64,000 nt of DNA from Pleomorphomonas sp. PLEO (lineage in GTDB: Bacteria; Pseudomonadota; Alphaproteobacteria; Rhizobiales; Pleomorphomonadaceae): positions 1,061,001-1,125,000 of the forward strand of contig NZ_CP166625.1 of the NCBI RefSeq assembly GCF_041320595.1. Reading direction: 5' to 3'. The translations under genes and the position numbers were made by a program. Positions 9,324 to 17,331 of this stretch are shown here, one piece after another. Position 1 is the first letter of the stretch. The number at the start of each line of letters is the position of its first letter. A model generated the notes under the pieces. It was not told the DNA's origin. It did no database searches and worked only from the letters and a program-made list of their open reading frames with translations.

Positions 9324-10483
9324 GCCGCGGACTCCGAGATGGCGAGGCGGGCCTCCCGCGCGATAGCCGGCAGCACGCCGAGCAGGCGGTCGATGTCGGC
9401 GTCGGTGTTGAAGCGGGAGAGCGAGAAGCGAATTGTGGACCCGGCGAGATGCCTGAGCCCCATGGCGAGGAGAACGCGGCTCGGTAGGGTGCCGCCGGTG
9501 GCGCATGCCGAACCTGCCGATGCGGCGATGCCAGCCTGATCGAGGCGATGGAGCATCATCTCGGCATACGAGCCGGGGAAGGCGAGGCAGGCGGTGTTGG
9601 CAAGGCGGGCATTGCGATCGCCGAGGACGAGGGTGCCGGGCAAGGTGGCGAGGACTTCCGCTTCCAGACGGTCGCGCAGGTGGGCGAGATGATCGGTCTC
9701 GCTGTTTGCAAGGGCGAGCCGGGCGGCAACGCCGAAGCCGACGATGCCAGGCACGTTCTCGGTGCCAGCCCGGCGGCCTCGCTCCTGGCTGCCGCCGGCA
9801 ATCAGGCTGGAGAACGGTGTGCCGCGCCGGACATAGAGGGCGCCTACGCCCTTCGGGCCATGCAGCTTGTGGGCGGAAAACGAAGCCAGATCGACATCGG
9901 TGGTGGCGACCGACAGATCGAGCCGGCCGGCCGCCTGCACGGCGTCGGTGTGGAAGAGCGCGCCGGCGGCATGAGCGAGCGGCACGAGGTCGGCAATGGG
10001 AAACAGCGTACCGGTCTCGTTGTTGGCGCTCATCAGCGTCACCAACGCCGTTTCCGGGCCAAGGACAGCTCGATAGGCGCCGAGATCGAGCCGTCCGTGC
10101 CCGTCGACGGGAAGCCGGCGAATGACGATTCCGTCCGTCGTCGCGAGGTGCTCAAGCGCCGCTTCGACGGATGCATGCTCGACGGAGGAGGTCACGACCT
10201 CGCGCCGGCCGGGGCGGGCGGCGAGTGCCGCCCGGATGGCCGTGACGTTGCTCTCGCTGCCGCCGGAGGTGAAGACGATTTCGTCCGGCCGTTCGGCGCC
10301 GGCCAGTGCCGCCACCTCTCGCCGGGCGCTTTCGACGGCGCGTCGTGCCTCGCGTCCTGCCGTGTGACCGGAGGAAGGATTGCCATGAATGCCGGTCAAG
10401 GCGGCAAACATGGCCTCGGCAACGCGCGGGTCGACTGGCGTCGTGGCGTTGGCGTCGAGATAGACAGCTGGACCGGCGACCAT
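9320..10483 (-). CDS. nifS: cysteine desulfurase NifS
   Basis: PLP enzyme that takes sulfur from cysteine and delivers persulfide for nitrogenase Fe-S cluster assembly. The 387-residue fold-type I aminotransferase has the PLP lysine K206 in [12 protein letters not shown], the H/N-rich cofactor pocket [13 protein letters not shown], and the catalytic cysteine C327 in [10 protein letters not shown]. Placement between nifB and nifV identifies it as NifS rather than IscS. A GGAGG site lies seven bases before the ATG, 15 bases after the nifB stop. No nifU is present in the window. Confidence 0.93.
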   Translation of the reverse strand: MVAGPAVYLDANATTPVDPRVAEAMFAALTGIHGNPSSGHTAGREARRAVESARREVAALAGAERPDEIVFTSGGSESNVTAIRAALAARPGRREVVTSSVEHASVEAALEHLATTDGIVIRRLPVDGHGRLDLGAYRAVLGPETALVTLMSANNETGTLFPIADLVPLAHAAGALFHTDAVQAAGRLDLSVATTDVDLASFSAHKLHGPKGVGALYVRRGTPFSSLIAGGSQERGRRAGTENVPGIVGFGVAARLALANSETDHLAHLRDRLEAEVLATLPGTLVLGDRNARLANTACLAFPGSYAEMMLHRLDQAGIAASAGSACATGGTLPSRVLLAMGLRHLAGSTIRFSLSRFNTDADIDRLLGVLPAIAREARLAISESAA

Positions 10484-10498
10484 GACGGACCTCCGAGC

Positions 10499-11953
10499 TC
10501 AGGCGACGGCGGCGGCGCGGCCGAAGCGTTCGGCGTAGACCTTGCCGATGGCGGTCTCGATGTAGTCGTAGGCGTGAGCGTCGCTGACGGTGATGCCTGC
10601 CTCCGCGAGCGCGTCGCGTGGGCAGTCGCCGATCTTGGCGCAGAGCACGGTGTCGATGCCGTCGAGCGCGGCTATGGTCGGGCCAAGTGTCGCGTCTTCG
10701 CCGAAGCCACCCATGCAGTAGCCGTCGACCTTGCGGTGGCCGACCAGTGTGATGCCCTTTGGCCCGGCTTCGTAGACTTGGAATTCGCGAGCGTGGCCAA
10801 AGTGCTCGTTAACGCGGGCGCCGCCCTTGGTGGCGACGGCGACGAGGAGGCGGACGTCGTCGGCCACCGCGCCAACGCTCCGAAGGGCGTCGTCACGGGC
10901 GGCGCCCCGGTCGCCACGCTCGGCGGCGACGAAGGCGCGATAGGCTTGCCGGGGTTCGGGATCGTAGGTCACGACCTCCGGCAGTCGATCGAGATTGAAG
11001 TCCTGACCGCGATCCTCGCCGAGCAGCCCGATGGCGTCGGCACGGCATTGGCGGCAATGGCGCATCAGCTTGGCACCTCCTTCGAGGTGGTCTTGCAGCG
11101 TCTTGAGTTCGGCGGGCGTCGGGCCTCGCTGACCGGTAAGGCCGAAGTGTGTGCCGTGCGCCGGGTCGGAGATCAGCGGCATGACGTTGTGCAGGAAGGC
11201 GCCACGCTCGCGCACCGCGCGATTGACCTCGGGGAGATGGTCGTCGTTGATGCCGGGGATCATCACCGAGTTGATCTTCACGAGAATGCCGCGCGCCGTC
11301 AGCATCTCGAGGCCACGCATCTGCCGCTCGAGAAGGATGGTCGCCGCTTCGAGGCCGGTGCGGCGTTTATGGTCGAAGAAAATCCACGGGTAGATCTTGG
11401 CGCCAATCTCCGGATCGACGGCGTTGATGGTGATCGTCACGTGATCGATGGCCATGCCGGCGATCTCATCGACATGGTCGGGCAGGGCGAGGCCGTTGGT
11501 GGACAGGCAGAACTTGATGTCGGGAATGATCTGGCGCACCGCCTCCAAGGTCGCGCGGGTGTTTTTCCAGTCGTGCAGCGCATCGCCCGGGCCGGCGATG
11601 CCGAGTACGGAAAGCTCAGGTACAGCGGCAGCCACGGCGACCACTTTCCTGACCGCTTCCTCCGGCGTCAGCCGTTCGGAGACGACGCCGGGCCGACTCT
11701 CGTTGGAGCAATCGTATTTGCGATTGCAGTAATTGCACTGGATGTTGCAGGCCGGGGCCACGGCGACATGCATGCGGGCAAAATAGTGGTGCGCCTCCTC
11801 CGAGTAGCACGGGTGATCCTTGATTTTCTCCCAAATGGCGGGATCGATGTCGGCGGGCCGAGCCGACGTTCCACAGGAGGACGATGCGCAGCCGCCGCGC
11901 CGTGGACTCGGCGAGGCCATCAGGGCGTCGAGGGAAACGATCTGCGAGGACAT
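10499..11953 (-). CDS. nifB: nitrogenase cofactor biosynthesis protein NifB
   Basis: Radical SAM enzyme that fuses two 4Fe-4S units with a carbide and sulfur to make NifB-co, the precursor of FeMo-co. The 484-residue protein has an N-terminal tail with extra cysteines (GGCASSSCGTS), the radical SAM cluster motif C69-x3-C73-x2-C76 (CNIQCNYC, preceded by ARMHVAVAPA), a SAM-binding barrel (GIAGPGDALHDW), and a C-terminal NifX/NafY-like domain from about residue 365 (AVATKGGARVNEHFGHAREF). This fused architecture is usual in proteobacteria. First gene of nifB-nifS-nifV. GGAGAG precedes the ATG. Transcription is predicted from the sigma-54 promoter at 11991-12005. Confidence 0.97.
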   Translation of the reverse strand: MSSQIVSLDALMASPSPRRGGCASSSCGTSARPADIDPAIWEKIKDHPCYSEEAHHYFARMHVAVAPACNIQCNYCNRKYDCSNESRPGVVSERLTPEEAVRKVVAVAAAVPELSVLGIAGPGDALHDWKNTRATLEAVRQIIPDIKFCLSTNGLALPDHVDEIAGMAIDHVTITINAVDPEIGAKIYPWIFFDHKRRTGLEAATILLERQMRGLEMLTARGILVKINSVMIPGINDDHLPEVNRAVRERGAFLHNVMPLISDPAHGTHFGLTGQRGPTPAELKTLQDHLEGGAKLMRHCRQCRADAIGLLGEDRGQDFNLDRLPEVVTYDPEPRQAYRAFVAAERGDRGAARDDALRSVGAVADDVRLLVAVATKGGARVNEHFGHAREFQVYEAGPKGITLVGHRKVDGYCMGGFGEDATLGPTIAALDGIDTVLCAKIGDCPRDALAEAGITVSDAHAYDYIETAIGKVYAERFGRAAAVA

Positions 11954-11990
11954 GGCACTCTCCGGGCGAAACGAGGTCGTCTCGTACTCG

Positions 11991-12005
11991 GCAAGCGGCG
12001 TGCCA
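11991..12005 (-). promoter_or_regulatory. sigma-54 (RpoN) -24/-12 promoter of nifBSV
   Basis: Read on the minus strand, the sequence is TGGCAC-GCCGC-TTGC, an exact match to the consensus TGGCAC-N5-TTGC. With the final GC at -13/-12, transcription would start near 11979, leaving a 5-prime leader of about 26 bases before the nifB ATG. Spacing and orientation are ideal. Confidence 0.92.
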
Positions 12006-12022
12006 GAATAAAATTCGTTATT

Positions 12023-12035
12023 TATCAGCTCGTTG
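12023..12035 (-). promoter_or_regulatory. IHF-type binding site between NifA site and promoter
   Basis: TATCAGCTCGTTG on the plus strand fits WATCARNNNNTTR, the IHF core consensus, in a locally AT-rich stretch. It lies between the NifA site and the -24/-12 box, where IHF normally bends DNA to bring NifA to RpoN polymerase. The match is short, so chance is possible, but the position is right. Confidence 0.6.
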
Positions 12036-12077
12036 CAAATTTATGCCACGAAAGCGACATAGGGAAATGACAGGCTT

Positions 12078-12093
12078 TGTCGGACTTGCGACA
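12078..12093 (-). promoter_or_regulatory. NifA upstream activator sequence (UAS)
   Basis: TGT-CGGACTTGCG-ACA is an exact TGT-N10-ACA NifA target. Its centre is about 106 bases upstream of the predicted nifB transcription start, within the usual 80-150 base range. Being palindromic it could act on either side, but no -24/-12 box faces ahpC. Confidence 0.88.
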
Positions 12094-12193
12094 GGGCGCC
12101 GGCGTGGCCTGAAAAGCCGAAGAACCAAGAGCACAAAGAGCTTGAAGCCCCAGGCGCGGATTAGCCATCAAATTTCTGTGAAAACCCTTAGTT

Positions 12194-12222
12194 TTCAAAC
12201 GGGAAAAGCTCCAGTTTAAAAT
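12194..12222 (+). promoter_or_regulatory. candidate sigma-70 promoter for ahpCD
   Basis: TTCAAA (12194-12199), 17 bases, then TAAAAT (12217-12222) lies about 90 bases upstream of the ahpC ATG. The -35 box matches four of six consensus bases. No OxyR site could be assigned by eye. Confidence 0.35.
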
Positions 12223-12309
12223 GCCTCTAAGAAAGGCTTGCATTTCACTTCGGATCTGCCGATATTGCCGCCGTCCCATTCAAATCCACTCGTAACGAGG
12301 ATATTCATC

Positions 12310-12864
12310 ATGCTCGGTATTGGCGACAAGCTCCCCTCCTTCACCGTCACCGGCGTCAAGCCCGGCTTCAATAATCATGTTGAGGGCGGCGTCTCCGCAT
12401 TCGAGGAACTCACCGAAGCGTCCTTCCCGGGCAAGTGGAAGGTGATCTTCTTCTATCCGAAGGACTTCACCTTCGTCTGCCCGACCGAGATTGCCGAATT
12501 CGCTCGTCTCGCCAAGGACTTCGAGGATCGCGACGCGGTCGTGCTCGGCGGTTCCACCGACAACGAGTTCGTCAAGCTGGCCTGGCGCCGTGATCACAAG
12601 GACCTCGACAAGCTGCCGATCTGGTCGTTTGCCGACACCACTGGTTCGCTGGTCGATGGCCTCGGCGTACGTTCGCCGGCTGGCGTCGCCTTCCGCGTGA
12701 CGGTGATCGTCGATCCCGACAACACGATCCAGCACATCTACGGCACCAACCTCAACGTCGGCCGCAATCCGAAGGACACGCTGCGCGTCCTCGACGCGCT
12801 GCAGACCGACGAACTCTGCCCGTGCAACCGTGAGGTCGGCGGTGACACGCTGAAGGCTGCCTGA
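12310..12864 (+). CDS. ahpC: 2-Cys peroxiredoxin AhpC (AhpD-linked type)
   Basis: Reduces hydrogen peroxide and organic hydroperoxides in the cytoplasm. The 184-residue protein has the peroxidatic cysteine C57 in [13 protein letters not shown] and resolving cysteines C170 and C172 in ELCPCNRE. The CxC pair is the mark of the actinobacterial/rhizobial AhpC that is reduced by AhpD rather than AhpF, which agrees with ahpD following at once. The ATG at 12310 (MLGIGDKLP) has AACGAGG ten bases upstream. A more distal in-frame ATG at 12238 would add 24 residues with no family match. Divergent from nifB across a 356-base control region. Protecting oxygen-sensitive nitrogenase is plausible but inferred. 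Confidence 0.95.
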   Translation: MLGIGDKLPSFTVTGVKPGFNNHVEGGVSAFEELTEASFPGKWKVIFFYPKDFTFVCPTEIAEFARLAKDFEDRDAVVLGGSTDNEFVKLAWRRDHKDLDKLPIWSFADTTGSLVDGLGVRSPAGVAFRVTVIVDPDNTIQHIYGTNLNVGRNPKDTLRVLDALQTDELCPCNREVGGDTLKAA

Positions 12865-13397
12865 TGTCGATCGCCAGCCTGCAGGACAAGCTCGGCACTT
12901 ATGCTCGCGACGTGAAGCTGAATCTCTCGGCCATGGCCGAAGATGACAGCCTGACGCCGCAGCAGAAGTACGGGGTGTTCGTTGCCTGTGGCCATGCGAC
13001 GCGTAACGCCGAGGTTGCGGCTGCTTTGGAAGGGGAGGCGGCGAGCCATCTCTCTGCCGAGGCGATTGATGCGGCCCGCGGTGCCGGCGTGCTCATGGGC
13101 ATGAACAATGTCTATTACCGCTTCCTGCACCTGACCTCGAACCCGGAATACCGGACCATGCCGGCGCGGTTGCGCATGCAGTTGATCGGTAAGCCGGGCG
13201 TCGACAAGGTCGACTTCGAGCTGTGGTGCCTCGCCGTTTCGGCGATCAACGGCTGCGGCATGTGCATGGATAGCCACGAGAAGGTGGTGCGCGAGGGTGG
13301 CCTGTCGGCCTCGGCGGTGCAGACCGCCGTTCGCTTCGCCGCCATCATCCAGTCGGCAGCGGTGGGGATCGAAACGGCGGCGGTGGTCGCCGCCTGA
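12864..13397 (+). CDS. ahpD: alkyl hydroperoxidase AhpD (carboxymuconolactone decarboxylase family)
   Basis: Thiol oxidoreductase that recycles oxidised AhpC using reduced lipoyl-protein/NADH. The 177-residue all-helical protein carries the catalytic C131-x2-C134 pair in [12 protein letters not shown], with H138 and E119 at the positions expected for the proton relay in mycobacterial AhpD. The start codon overlaps the ahpC stop (TGATG), so the two are translationally coupled. A strong terminator follows at 13425-13457. Confidence 0.94.
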   Translation: MSIASLQDKLGTYARDVKLNLSAMAEDDSLTPQQKYGVFVACGHATRNAEVAAALEGEAASHLSAEAIDAARGAGVLMGMNNVYYRFLHLTSNPEYRTMPARLRMQLIGKPGVDKVDFELWCLAVSAINGCGMCMDSHEKVVREGGLSASAVQTAVRFAAIIQSAAVGIETAAVVAA

Positions 13398-13424
13398 TCC
13401 TCGACATCCCCTAGCATTATTGAG

Positions 13425-13457
13425 CGCCCGACCGGACAGGCTCCGGCCGGGCGTTTT
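13425..13457 (+). terminator. intrinsic terminator of ahpCD
   Basis: An 11-bp stem with one mismatch (CGCCCGACCGG, 13425-13435, with CCGGCCGGGCG, 13443-13453), a 7-base loop and a TTTT run ends 28-60 bases after the ahpD stop. It abuts the stop codon of the convergent Nudix gene. Confidence 0.8.
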
Positions 13458-13458
13458 G

Positions 13459-13938
13459 CTACCAGTGATCGGCTGGCGGAAGTCCTTCAAAAAACTCGGT
13501 AAGCCGCTGGCGGGTGGCCGGGGTCGTTCCCTCGGGTAGCCGGTCCGTCGGAAAGAAACCGATCTCGGCGATCTCGCGGTTCGCACGAAAGGCATGACGC
13601 ATCACGCAGGCCGACATGTGGTAAACGGCAACGTGGTCGCGACCGGCCATTGCCGGGTTGAAGTAGAGCCCCAGGAAGCGAGCCGGCCCTGTGGCTTCAT
13701 ACCCGGTCTCCTCGAATAGTTCCCGGCGCGCGGCAGCCTCGGCCGTTTCGCCGGCGTGGACGCCGCCACCGGGCATATGCCAGCCGGAAACGTAGGTGTG
13801 GCGGACCAGAAGCACCCGCTCCTCGTCGATGGCCATGGCGCGGACGCCCAGTGTCGTTCCCCCCCATAGGCGGGTTGCCAGGGATCGGACTTGTCCGGCA
13901 AGGGGTTGCAGTGCATCGATAAGGCTGGCGCGGCTCAT
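13459..13938 (-). CDS. Nudix hydrolase
   Basis: Mg-dependent pyrophosphohydrolase of 159 residues with a full Nudix box ([19 protein letters not shown], then EETGY), i.e. Gx5Ex7REUxEExGU. The N-terminal 30 residues are amphipathic ([19 protein letters not shown]), as in the many alphaproteobacterial Nudix proteins that start LTRxxWGxTLGVRA. The substrate is not predictable. It is distinct from the MutT protein at 50.1 kb, which has the EFPGGK variant. It converges on ahpD with only the terminator between them. Confidence 0.87.
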   Translation of the reverse strand: MSRASLIDALQPLAGQVRSLATRLWGGTTLGVRAMAIDEERVLLVRHTYVSGWHMPGGGVHAGETAEAAARRELFEETGYEATGPARFLGLYFNPAMAGRDHVAVYHMSACVMRHAFRANREIAEIGFFPTDRLPEGTTPATRQRLTEFFEGLPPADHW

Positions 13939-14252
13939 GAAAACCTCATTGCGCGGTCGGTCGGAACGTTGACAGCCCTGCGAAGGTTAACCGTTGCGGC
14001 GAGGATCGGCCAGCCTGAAGTGACTTGGTGCCCGTGGCTTTTTCTTCCGCGCCCGACTGGTCTGAAAGGTTGAAAATTTTCGGGAGGGCGCTTTAGCCTT
14101 TCGTCTAGGGCATACTTTGGGTTAACCACTTTTTCCTCAAAGGAAAGCTCAGTGTTTAGCCTCATGGCAAAAACATTGCACATTTGTTATAGCTTTCATG
14201 TGAAAGAGAAGCTGCTTGTGGTTTCTCTCAACAACCTCAGAAGAAGGCTATC
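13939..14252. other. intergenic stretch, no gene recognised
   Basis: A 314-base region, more AT-rich than its surroundings from about 14090. It separates the Nudix gene (minus) from a small predicted gene (plus) and must contain the promoters of both. A 6-bp hairpin AGAGAA...TTCTCT lies near 14203-14228. No frame here looks coding. Confidence 0.4.
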
Positions 14253-14369
14253 ATGTTTTCCCTCTTCCGCCGTCGCTTTCACCGTGCCCTACGTTATAGT
14301 TGGGTGTCGGCTGTCGACGCGAATAATCCCCATGTCGTCGCCGCTGTGCTGACCTTCTGGGGGCGTTAG
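14253..14369 (+). CDS. predicted small basic protein (38 aa), unknown function
   Basis: A short reading frame of 38 codons (MFSLFRRRFHRALRYSW... ending AAVLTFWGR). AGAAGG sits seven to ten bases before the ATG, and the frame is followed 57 bases later by a strong intrinsic terminator. The product has an arginine-rich amphipathic N-terminus (FRRRFHRALRYSW) and a hydrophobic end (VVAAVLTFWG). There is no recognised family. A discrete transcription unit with ribosome binding site and terminator argues that something small is made here, either a peptide or an sRNA. Confidence 0.42.
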   Translation: MFSLFRRRFHRALRYSWVSAVDANNPHVVAAVLTFWGR

Positions 14370-14426
14370 TCCGGTTCGGACGCGCAACGGTTCGAGGCGT
14401 GAACCAACTTCGTGAGCATACCATTC

Positions 14427-14463
14427 GGGGCGGATCGCCAAGTGGTGATCCGCCCCTTGCTTT
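14427..14463 (+). terminator. intrinsic terminator after the 38-aa gene
   Basis: A 13-bp stem (GGGGCGGATCGCC, 14427-14439, with GGTGATCCGCCCC, 14444-14456, one G-T pair) with loop AAGT is followed by TTGCTTT. It ends 49 bases before the metallophosphoesterase start, so it separates that gene from the small upstream unit. Confidence 0.72.
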
Positions 14464-14511
14464 GACGGCATTTGCCTTTACCGGCGGGCGGGCATCGGCT
14501 ACCCAAGAACC

Positions 14512-15432
14512 ATGTTCCGCCTGATCCATATTTCCGACCTGCATCTCGGTCCGCTGCCGGCGGCGCGCATCCGCGATCTCGCCTCCAAGCGCATTCTCGG
14601 CTACGTCAATTGGCGGCGCAACCGCTCGCGCGCCTTCGGTGACGATATCGAAGCGGCGCTGATCGCGGCGATTGCCGCCGAACGGCCTGACCATGTGGCG
14701 GTGACGGGCGATCTCGTCAACATTGCACTGGCTGGCGAATACGCGACCGCCTCCGCCTTTCTTGGCCTGATGGGATCTGGCGATGTGGTCAGCGCGGTGC
14801 CCGGCAACCACGACGCCTACGTACCCGGTGCCGCTCGCCGGGCGCGAAAAGCCTGGGCCGCCTACATGACGGCCGATGCCGGTGAGGCGGGGGGCTGGCC
14901 CTATGTGCGGCGGCGGGGTGATGTTGCCATTGTTGGCGCGTCGTCGGCGGTGGCGACCGGGCCTTTCATGGCGACGGGTAGCTTTTCCGAGGAACAAGAG
15001 GAGCGGTTGGCGGCGGTGCTCGACAAGCTCGGCCGGACCGGGCTTTGCCGGGTGGTTTTGATCCATCATCCGCCGGTCAAAGGCGCGACCGCCTGGCACA
15101 AGCGGCTTTCCGGTGCCGCGCGCTTCCGCAAGGTGATCGCGCGTTATGGCGCCGAACTCATCCTGCACGGTCACACTCATCAGCCAACCCGGCTATCGCT
15201 TACCGGCCCGAAGGGTCCTGTGCCGGTGATCGGCGCGCCCGCCGCGACACAGCGGCCGGACGGCCACCATCCGGCCGCCGGTTTCAATCTGTTCGATATC
15301 GAGAAGATCGGCGCGGGATTTTCGATCCACCATCGCCTGATGCAGGTGACGACGGGCGGCCTTTTTGAGGAGACGCGCGCCGAGGAGATCGTCTGCGGCG
15401 ATCGTCAGCCTGGGACCATGAACCAAGCGTAG
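14512..15432 (+). CDS. metallophosphoesterase (calcineurin-like, class III phosphodiesterase type)
   Basis: Dinuclear-metal phosphoesterase of 306 residues, probably cytoplasmic. All metal-binding motifs are visible in order: D-x-H (ISDLHLG, residues 8-12), GD (VTGDLVN), GNHD (VPGNHDAY), H (VLIHHPPV), GHTH (LHGHTHQP). This order and length resemble Rv0805/CpdA-like phosphodiesterases, but the substrate (cAMP, lipid or protein phosphate) is open. The start is an ATG with weak upstream pairing. The 3-prime end overlaps the convergent neighbouring gene by 28 bases. Confidence 0.87.
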   Translation: MFRLIHISDLHLGPLPAARIRDLASKRILGYVNWRRNRSRAFGDDIEAALIAAIAAERPDHVAVTGDLVNIALAGEYATASAFLGLMGSGDVVSAVPGNHDAYVPGAARRARKAWAAYMTADAGEAGGWPYVRRRGDVAIVGASSAVATGPFMATGSFSEEQEERLAAVLDKLGRTGLCRVVLIHHPPVKGATAWHKRLSGAARFRKVIARYGAELILHGHTHQPTRLSLTGPKGPVPVIGAPAATQRPDGHHPAAGFNLFDIEKIGAGFSIHHRLMQVTTGGLFEETRAEEIVCGDRQPGTMNQA

Positions 15433-16016
15433 GCGACAAGCCCGAGCGCGCCGACGGCGAAACCGGCCAGGAAAATGATCAGCGCCCAGATGAATGCCGA
15501 GCCACGATCGGTTGCCCGGCCGTCCGTCGCCGGATTGCCGGTCGTCTCGCGACGGTCCAGGGCGGCGGTGCGCAACTTCTCCACCAGCGCGTCGCTTTCG
15601 AGCGAACGCTCGCGCTCGACGACCCGCTCGGCGATATAGTCGGTTACCGCGTCGGCAGTCGAATCAAGGTCGGCGCTCTCATGCAGCGTGAGGCGGCCGA
15701 GGCGGGTGTCTTTCAGGAGACGATAAGAGCGACGGTCGCGCGCCATCACCACATGCGTGGTGGGGTCGATCCAGAGGCGCGGCGGTGTCGAGCCCGCCAC
15801 CTCGCAAATGAAATAGGCATCATCGGTGGGCAGTTCGGCGAATACGCCTTGAAGCTCTTCCGCCAAAAGTGCCAACCGCGCCCGGTCGCCTTCGTGCAGG
15901 TCGGCATAGGCGTCGGCCCGCTCGCTCTCGGCAATGCGCATCCGGCGCACGGCGTCCGAAAGACGCCGGACTTTGCCATCGCCGACCTTGTTATCGCCTG
16001 CCTCGCCGCCAGCCAT
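15405..16016 (-). CDS. conserved hypothetical protein with C-terminal membrane anchor
   Basis: A 203-residue protein. Residues 1-170 are hydrophilic and charged (SDAVRRMRIAESERADAYADL; LWIDPTTHVVMARDRRSYRLL), with a helix-rich middle. Residues 172-200 form a single hydrophobic segment (FIWALIIFLAGFAVGALGLV), so this looks like a tail-anchored inner-membrane protein facing the cytoplasm. I do not recognise the family and assign no function. It overlaps the metallophosphoesterase 3-prime end by 28 bases tail to tail. Confidence 0.72.
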   Translation of the reverse strand: MAGGEAGDNKVGDGKVRRLSDAVRRMRIAESERADAYADLHEGDRARLALLAEELQGVFAELPTDDAYFICEVAGSTPPRLWIDPTTHVVMARDRRSYRLLKDTRLGRLTLHESADLDSTADAVTDYIAERVVERERSLESDALVEKLRTAALDRRETTGNPATDGRATDRGSAFIWALIIFLAGFAVGALGLVAYAWFMVPG

Positions 16017-16244
16017 AGATCACCTTGTCGATTAGGTCCGATCTCGAAACTCTAGCCTAAAATCATACACGGATGGCGGAATTAGGACTAGCTTAACCAT
16101 TCTTCACCCACAGGGACCAACGCCACCTGGGGAAAACGGCTCCTTCAGCCCATCCAACTAGGGCTTGCCGTCCGGCTGCTCGTTGTGTTTGAAGTCTGCC
16201 ATCAAGCTCGGTGCCGTTAGGCAACCGTCGCGAGGAGGAAGGTC

Positions 16245-16487
16245 ATGAAGCCCGTTTTCATCCAGTTGCAGTGCGCGCCCGGCCAGACCTACGCGGTAGC
16301 GGATGCCATCTACGCCCTTGAGGTCGCTTCCGAACTCTATTCGACCTCGGGTGAATATGATTTGCTGATGAAGGTCTATGTCGACTCGTCGGCCCATGAC
16401 GACATCGGAAAGTTCATCAACGAGAAGATTTCGTCGATCCCAGGCATCGTGCGAACGCTGACGACGCTGACGTTCCGGGCGTTCTGA
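16245..16487 (+). CDS. stand-alone Lrp/AsnC ligand-binding (RAM) domain protein
   Basis: An 80-residue protein equal to the C-terminal RAM domain of Lrp/AsnC regulators, with no DNA-binding helix-turn-helix. It opens MKPVFIQLQCAPGQTY, contains the conserved SGEYDLLMKV loop and ends with the typical IPGIVRTLTTLTF strand. Such stand-alone RAM proteins form ring oligomers and bind amino acids. Regulatory partners are unknown. It has a strong site (GAGGAGGAAGG) before the ATG. No full-length Lrp gene is nearby. Confidence 0.86.
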   Translation: MKPVFIQLQCAPGQTYAVADAIYALEVASELYSTSGEYDLLMKVYVDSSAHDDIGKFINEKISSIPGIVRTLTTLTFRAF

Positions 16488-16667
16488 AACCCGGCTCCGG
16501 AAGTCTGCCAGGACGGCTTTGGAGAACCGAAGCGCAGCGGATGCCGGGGCTTATGGGCGCAGGAAGGGGCAGGCTGGCGTTAAATTTATGGCGCCTCGCG
16601 AGAAACGGGTGGTTCGCGAACTCGGAAGGCATGAGTCTGCTCCGCATGTACAAACGGGAGCTCGATC

Positions 16668-17141
16668 ATGTCGTTCCGCATAACCGGTCTTTCACCCAGC
16701 CCCTACCAGCCGCTCTATGGTCTGTCCGGCGAAGAACTCGCAGCCCGAGGTGCGCTGCGCTACATCGTTGATGAGAAGCCCGGTTACCCGGACCGGATAG
16801 AAATGCGCGAGGGGGAAATCGGAGAGACGGTCCTGCTCGTCAACCATTTCAGCCAGCCGGCGGACAACCCCTATCGCGCTTCGCACGCAATCTTCGTTCG
16901 TGAAGGCGCCGAGAAGACCTACGACGCCGTCGATCAGGTGCCTGAGGTCATGAGAGGGCGTCTGTTATCGCTTCGGGCATTCGATCAAAACGACATGATG
17001 GTGGACGCGGATGTGATCGACGGAAACCGCGTCGAAACCATCATCGAGCGCTTCTTCTTCAATCCGGCCGTGAGCTACATCCACGTGCACAACGCAAAGC
17101 GCGGTTGCTACTCCGGCCGCGTTGATCGCGTGGACGGCTAA
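16668..17141 (+). CDS. DUF1203 domain protein
   Basis: A 157-residue soluble protein matching DUF1203 in style: N-terminal SFRITGLSPSPYQPLYGLS, central ETVLLVNHFSQPADNPYRASHAIFV, and C-terminal SYIHVHNAKRGCYSGRVDR. The conserved H/C/R at the end (HVHNAKRGC) could form an active or metal site. The function of the family is unknown to me. A GGGAG site precedes the ATG by nine bases. It stands alone: about 180 bases separate it from the RAM protein and 190 bases from the next gene, with no gene visible in either gap. Confidence 0.8.
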   Translation: MSFRITGLSPSPYQPLYGLSGEELAARGALRYIVDEKPGYPDRIEMREGEIGETVLLVNHFSQPADNPYRASHAIFVREGAEKTYDAVDQVPEVMRGRLLSLRAFDQNDMMVDADVIDGNRVETIIERFFFNPAVSYIHVHNAKRGCYSGRVDRVDG

Positions 17142-17331
17142 AACCTCAGCGAGAGGGCAGTGATCGAGGAAGTGCGCGACCTAGGCGCGGGACAACAATT
17201 TCAGGCTCTCTTGGCCATGCCGCACCGCGTTTCTACGGACTGTCGGCGTGGCTCTGTCAGAGTGAGCTCGGCCCGGTGTGCCTCTCCATCAGCTGGAAAA
17301 GACTCCACCATCACCGCCTGGGGCTCACCAT

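Noticed and set aside
9548..12070. 840-codon open frame on the plus strand opposite nifB and nifS
   Set aside because: GC-rich antisense shadow with no domains; the minus strand encodes NifB and NifS with full motifs.
12094..12309. sigma-54 promoter facing ahpC
   Set aside because: No GG-N10-GC box on the plus strand with acceptable neighbours.
13935..14183. 82-codon minus frame in the gap upstream of the Nudix gene
   Set aside because: No ribosome binding site or domain; overlaps the Nudix start and likely promoter region.
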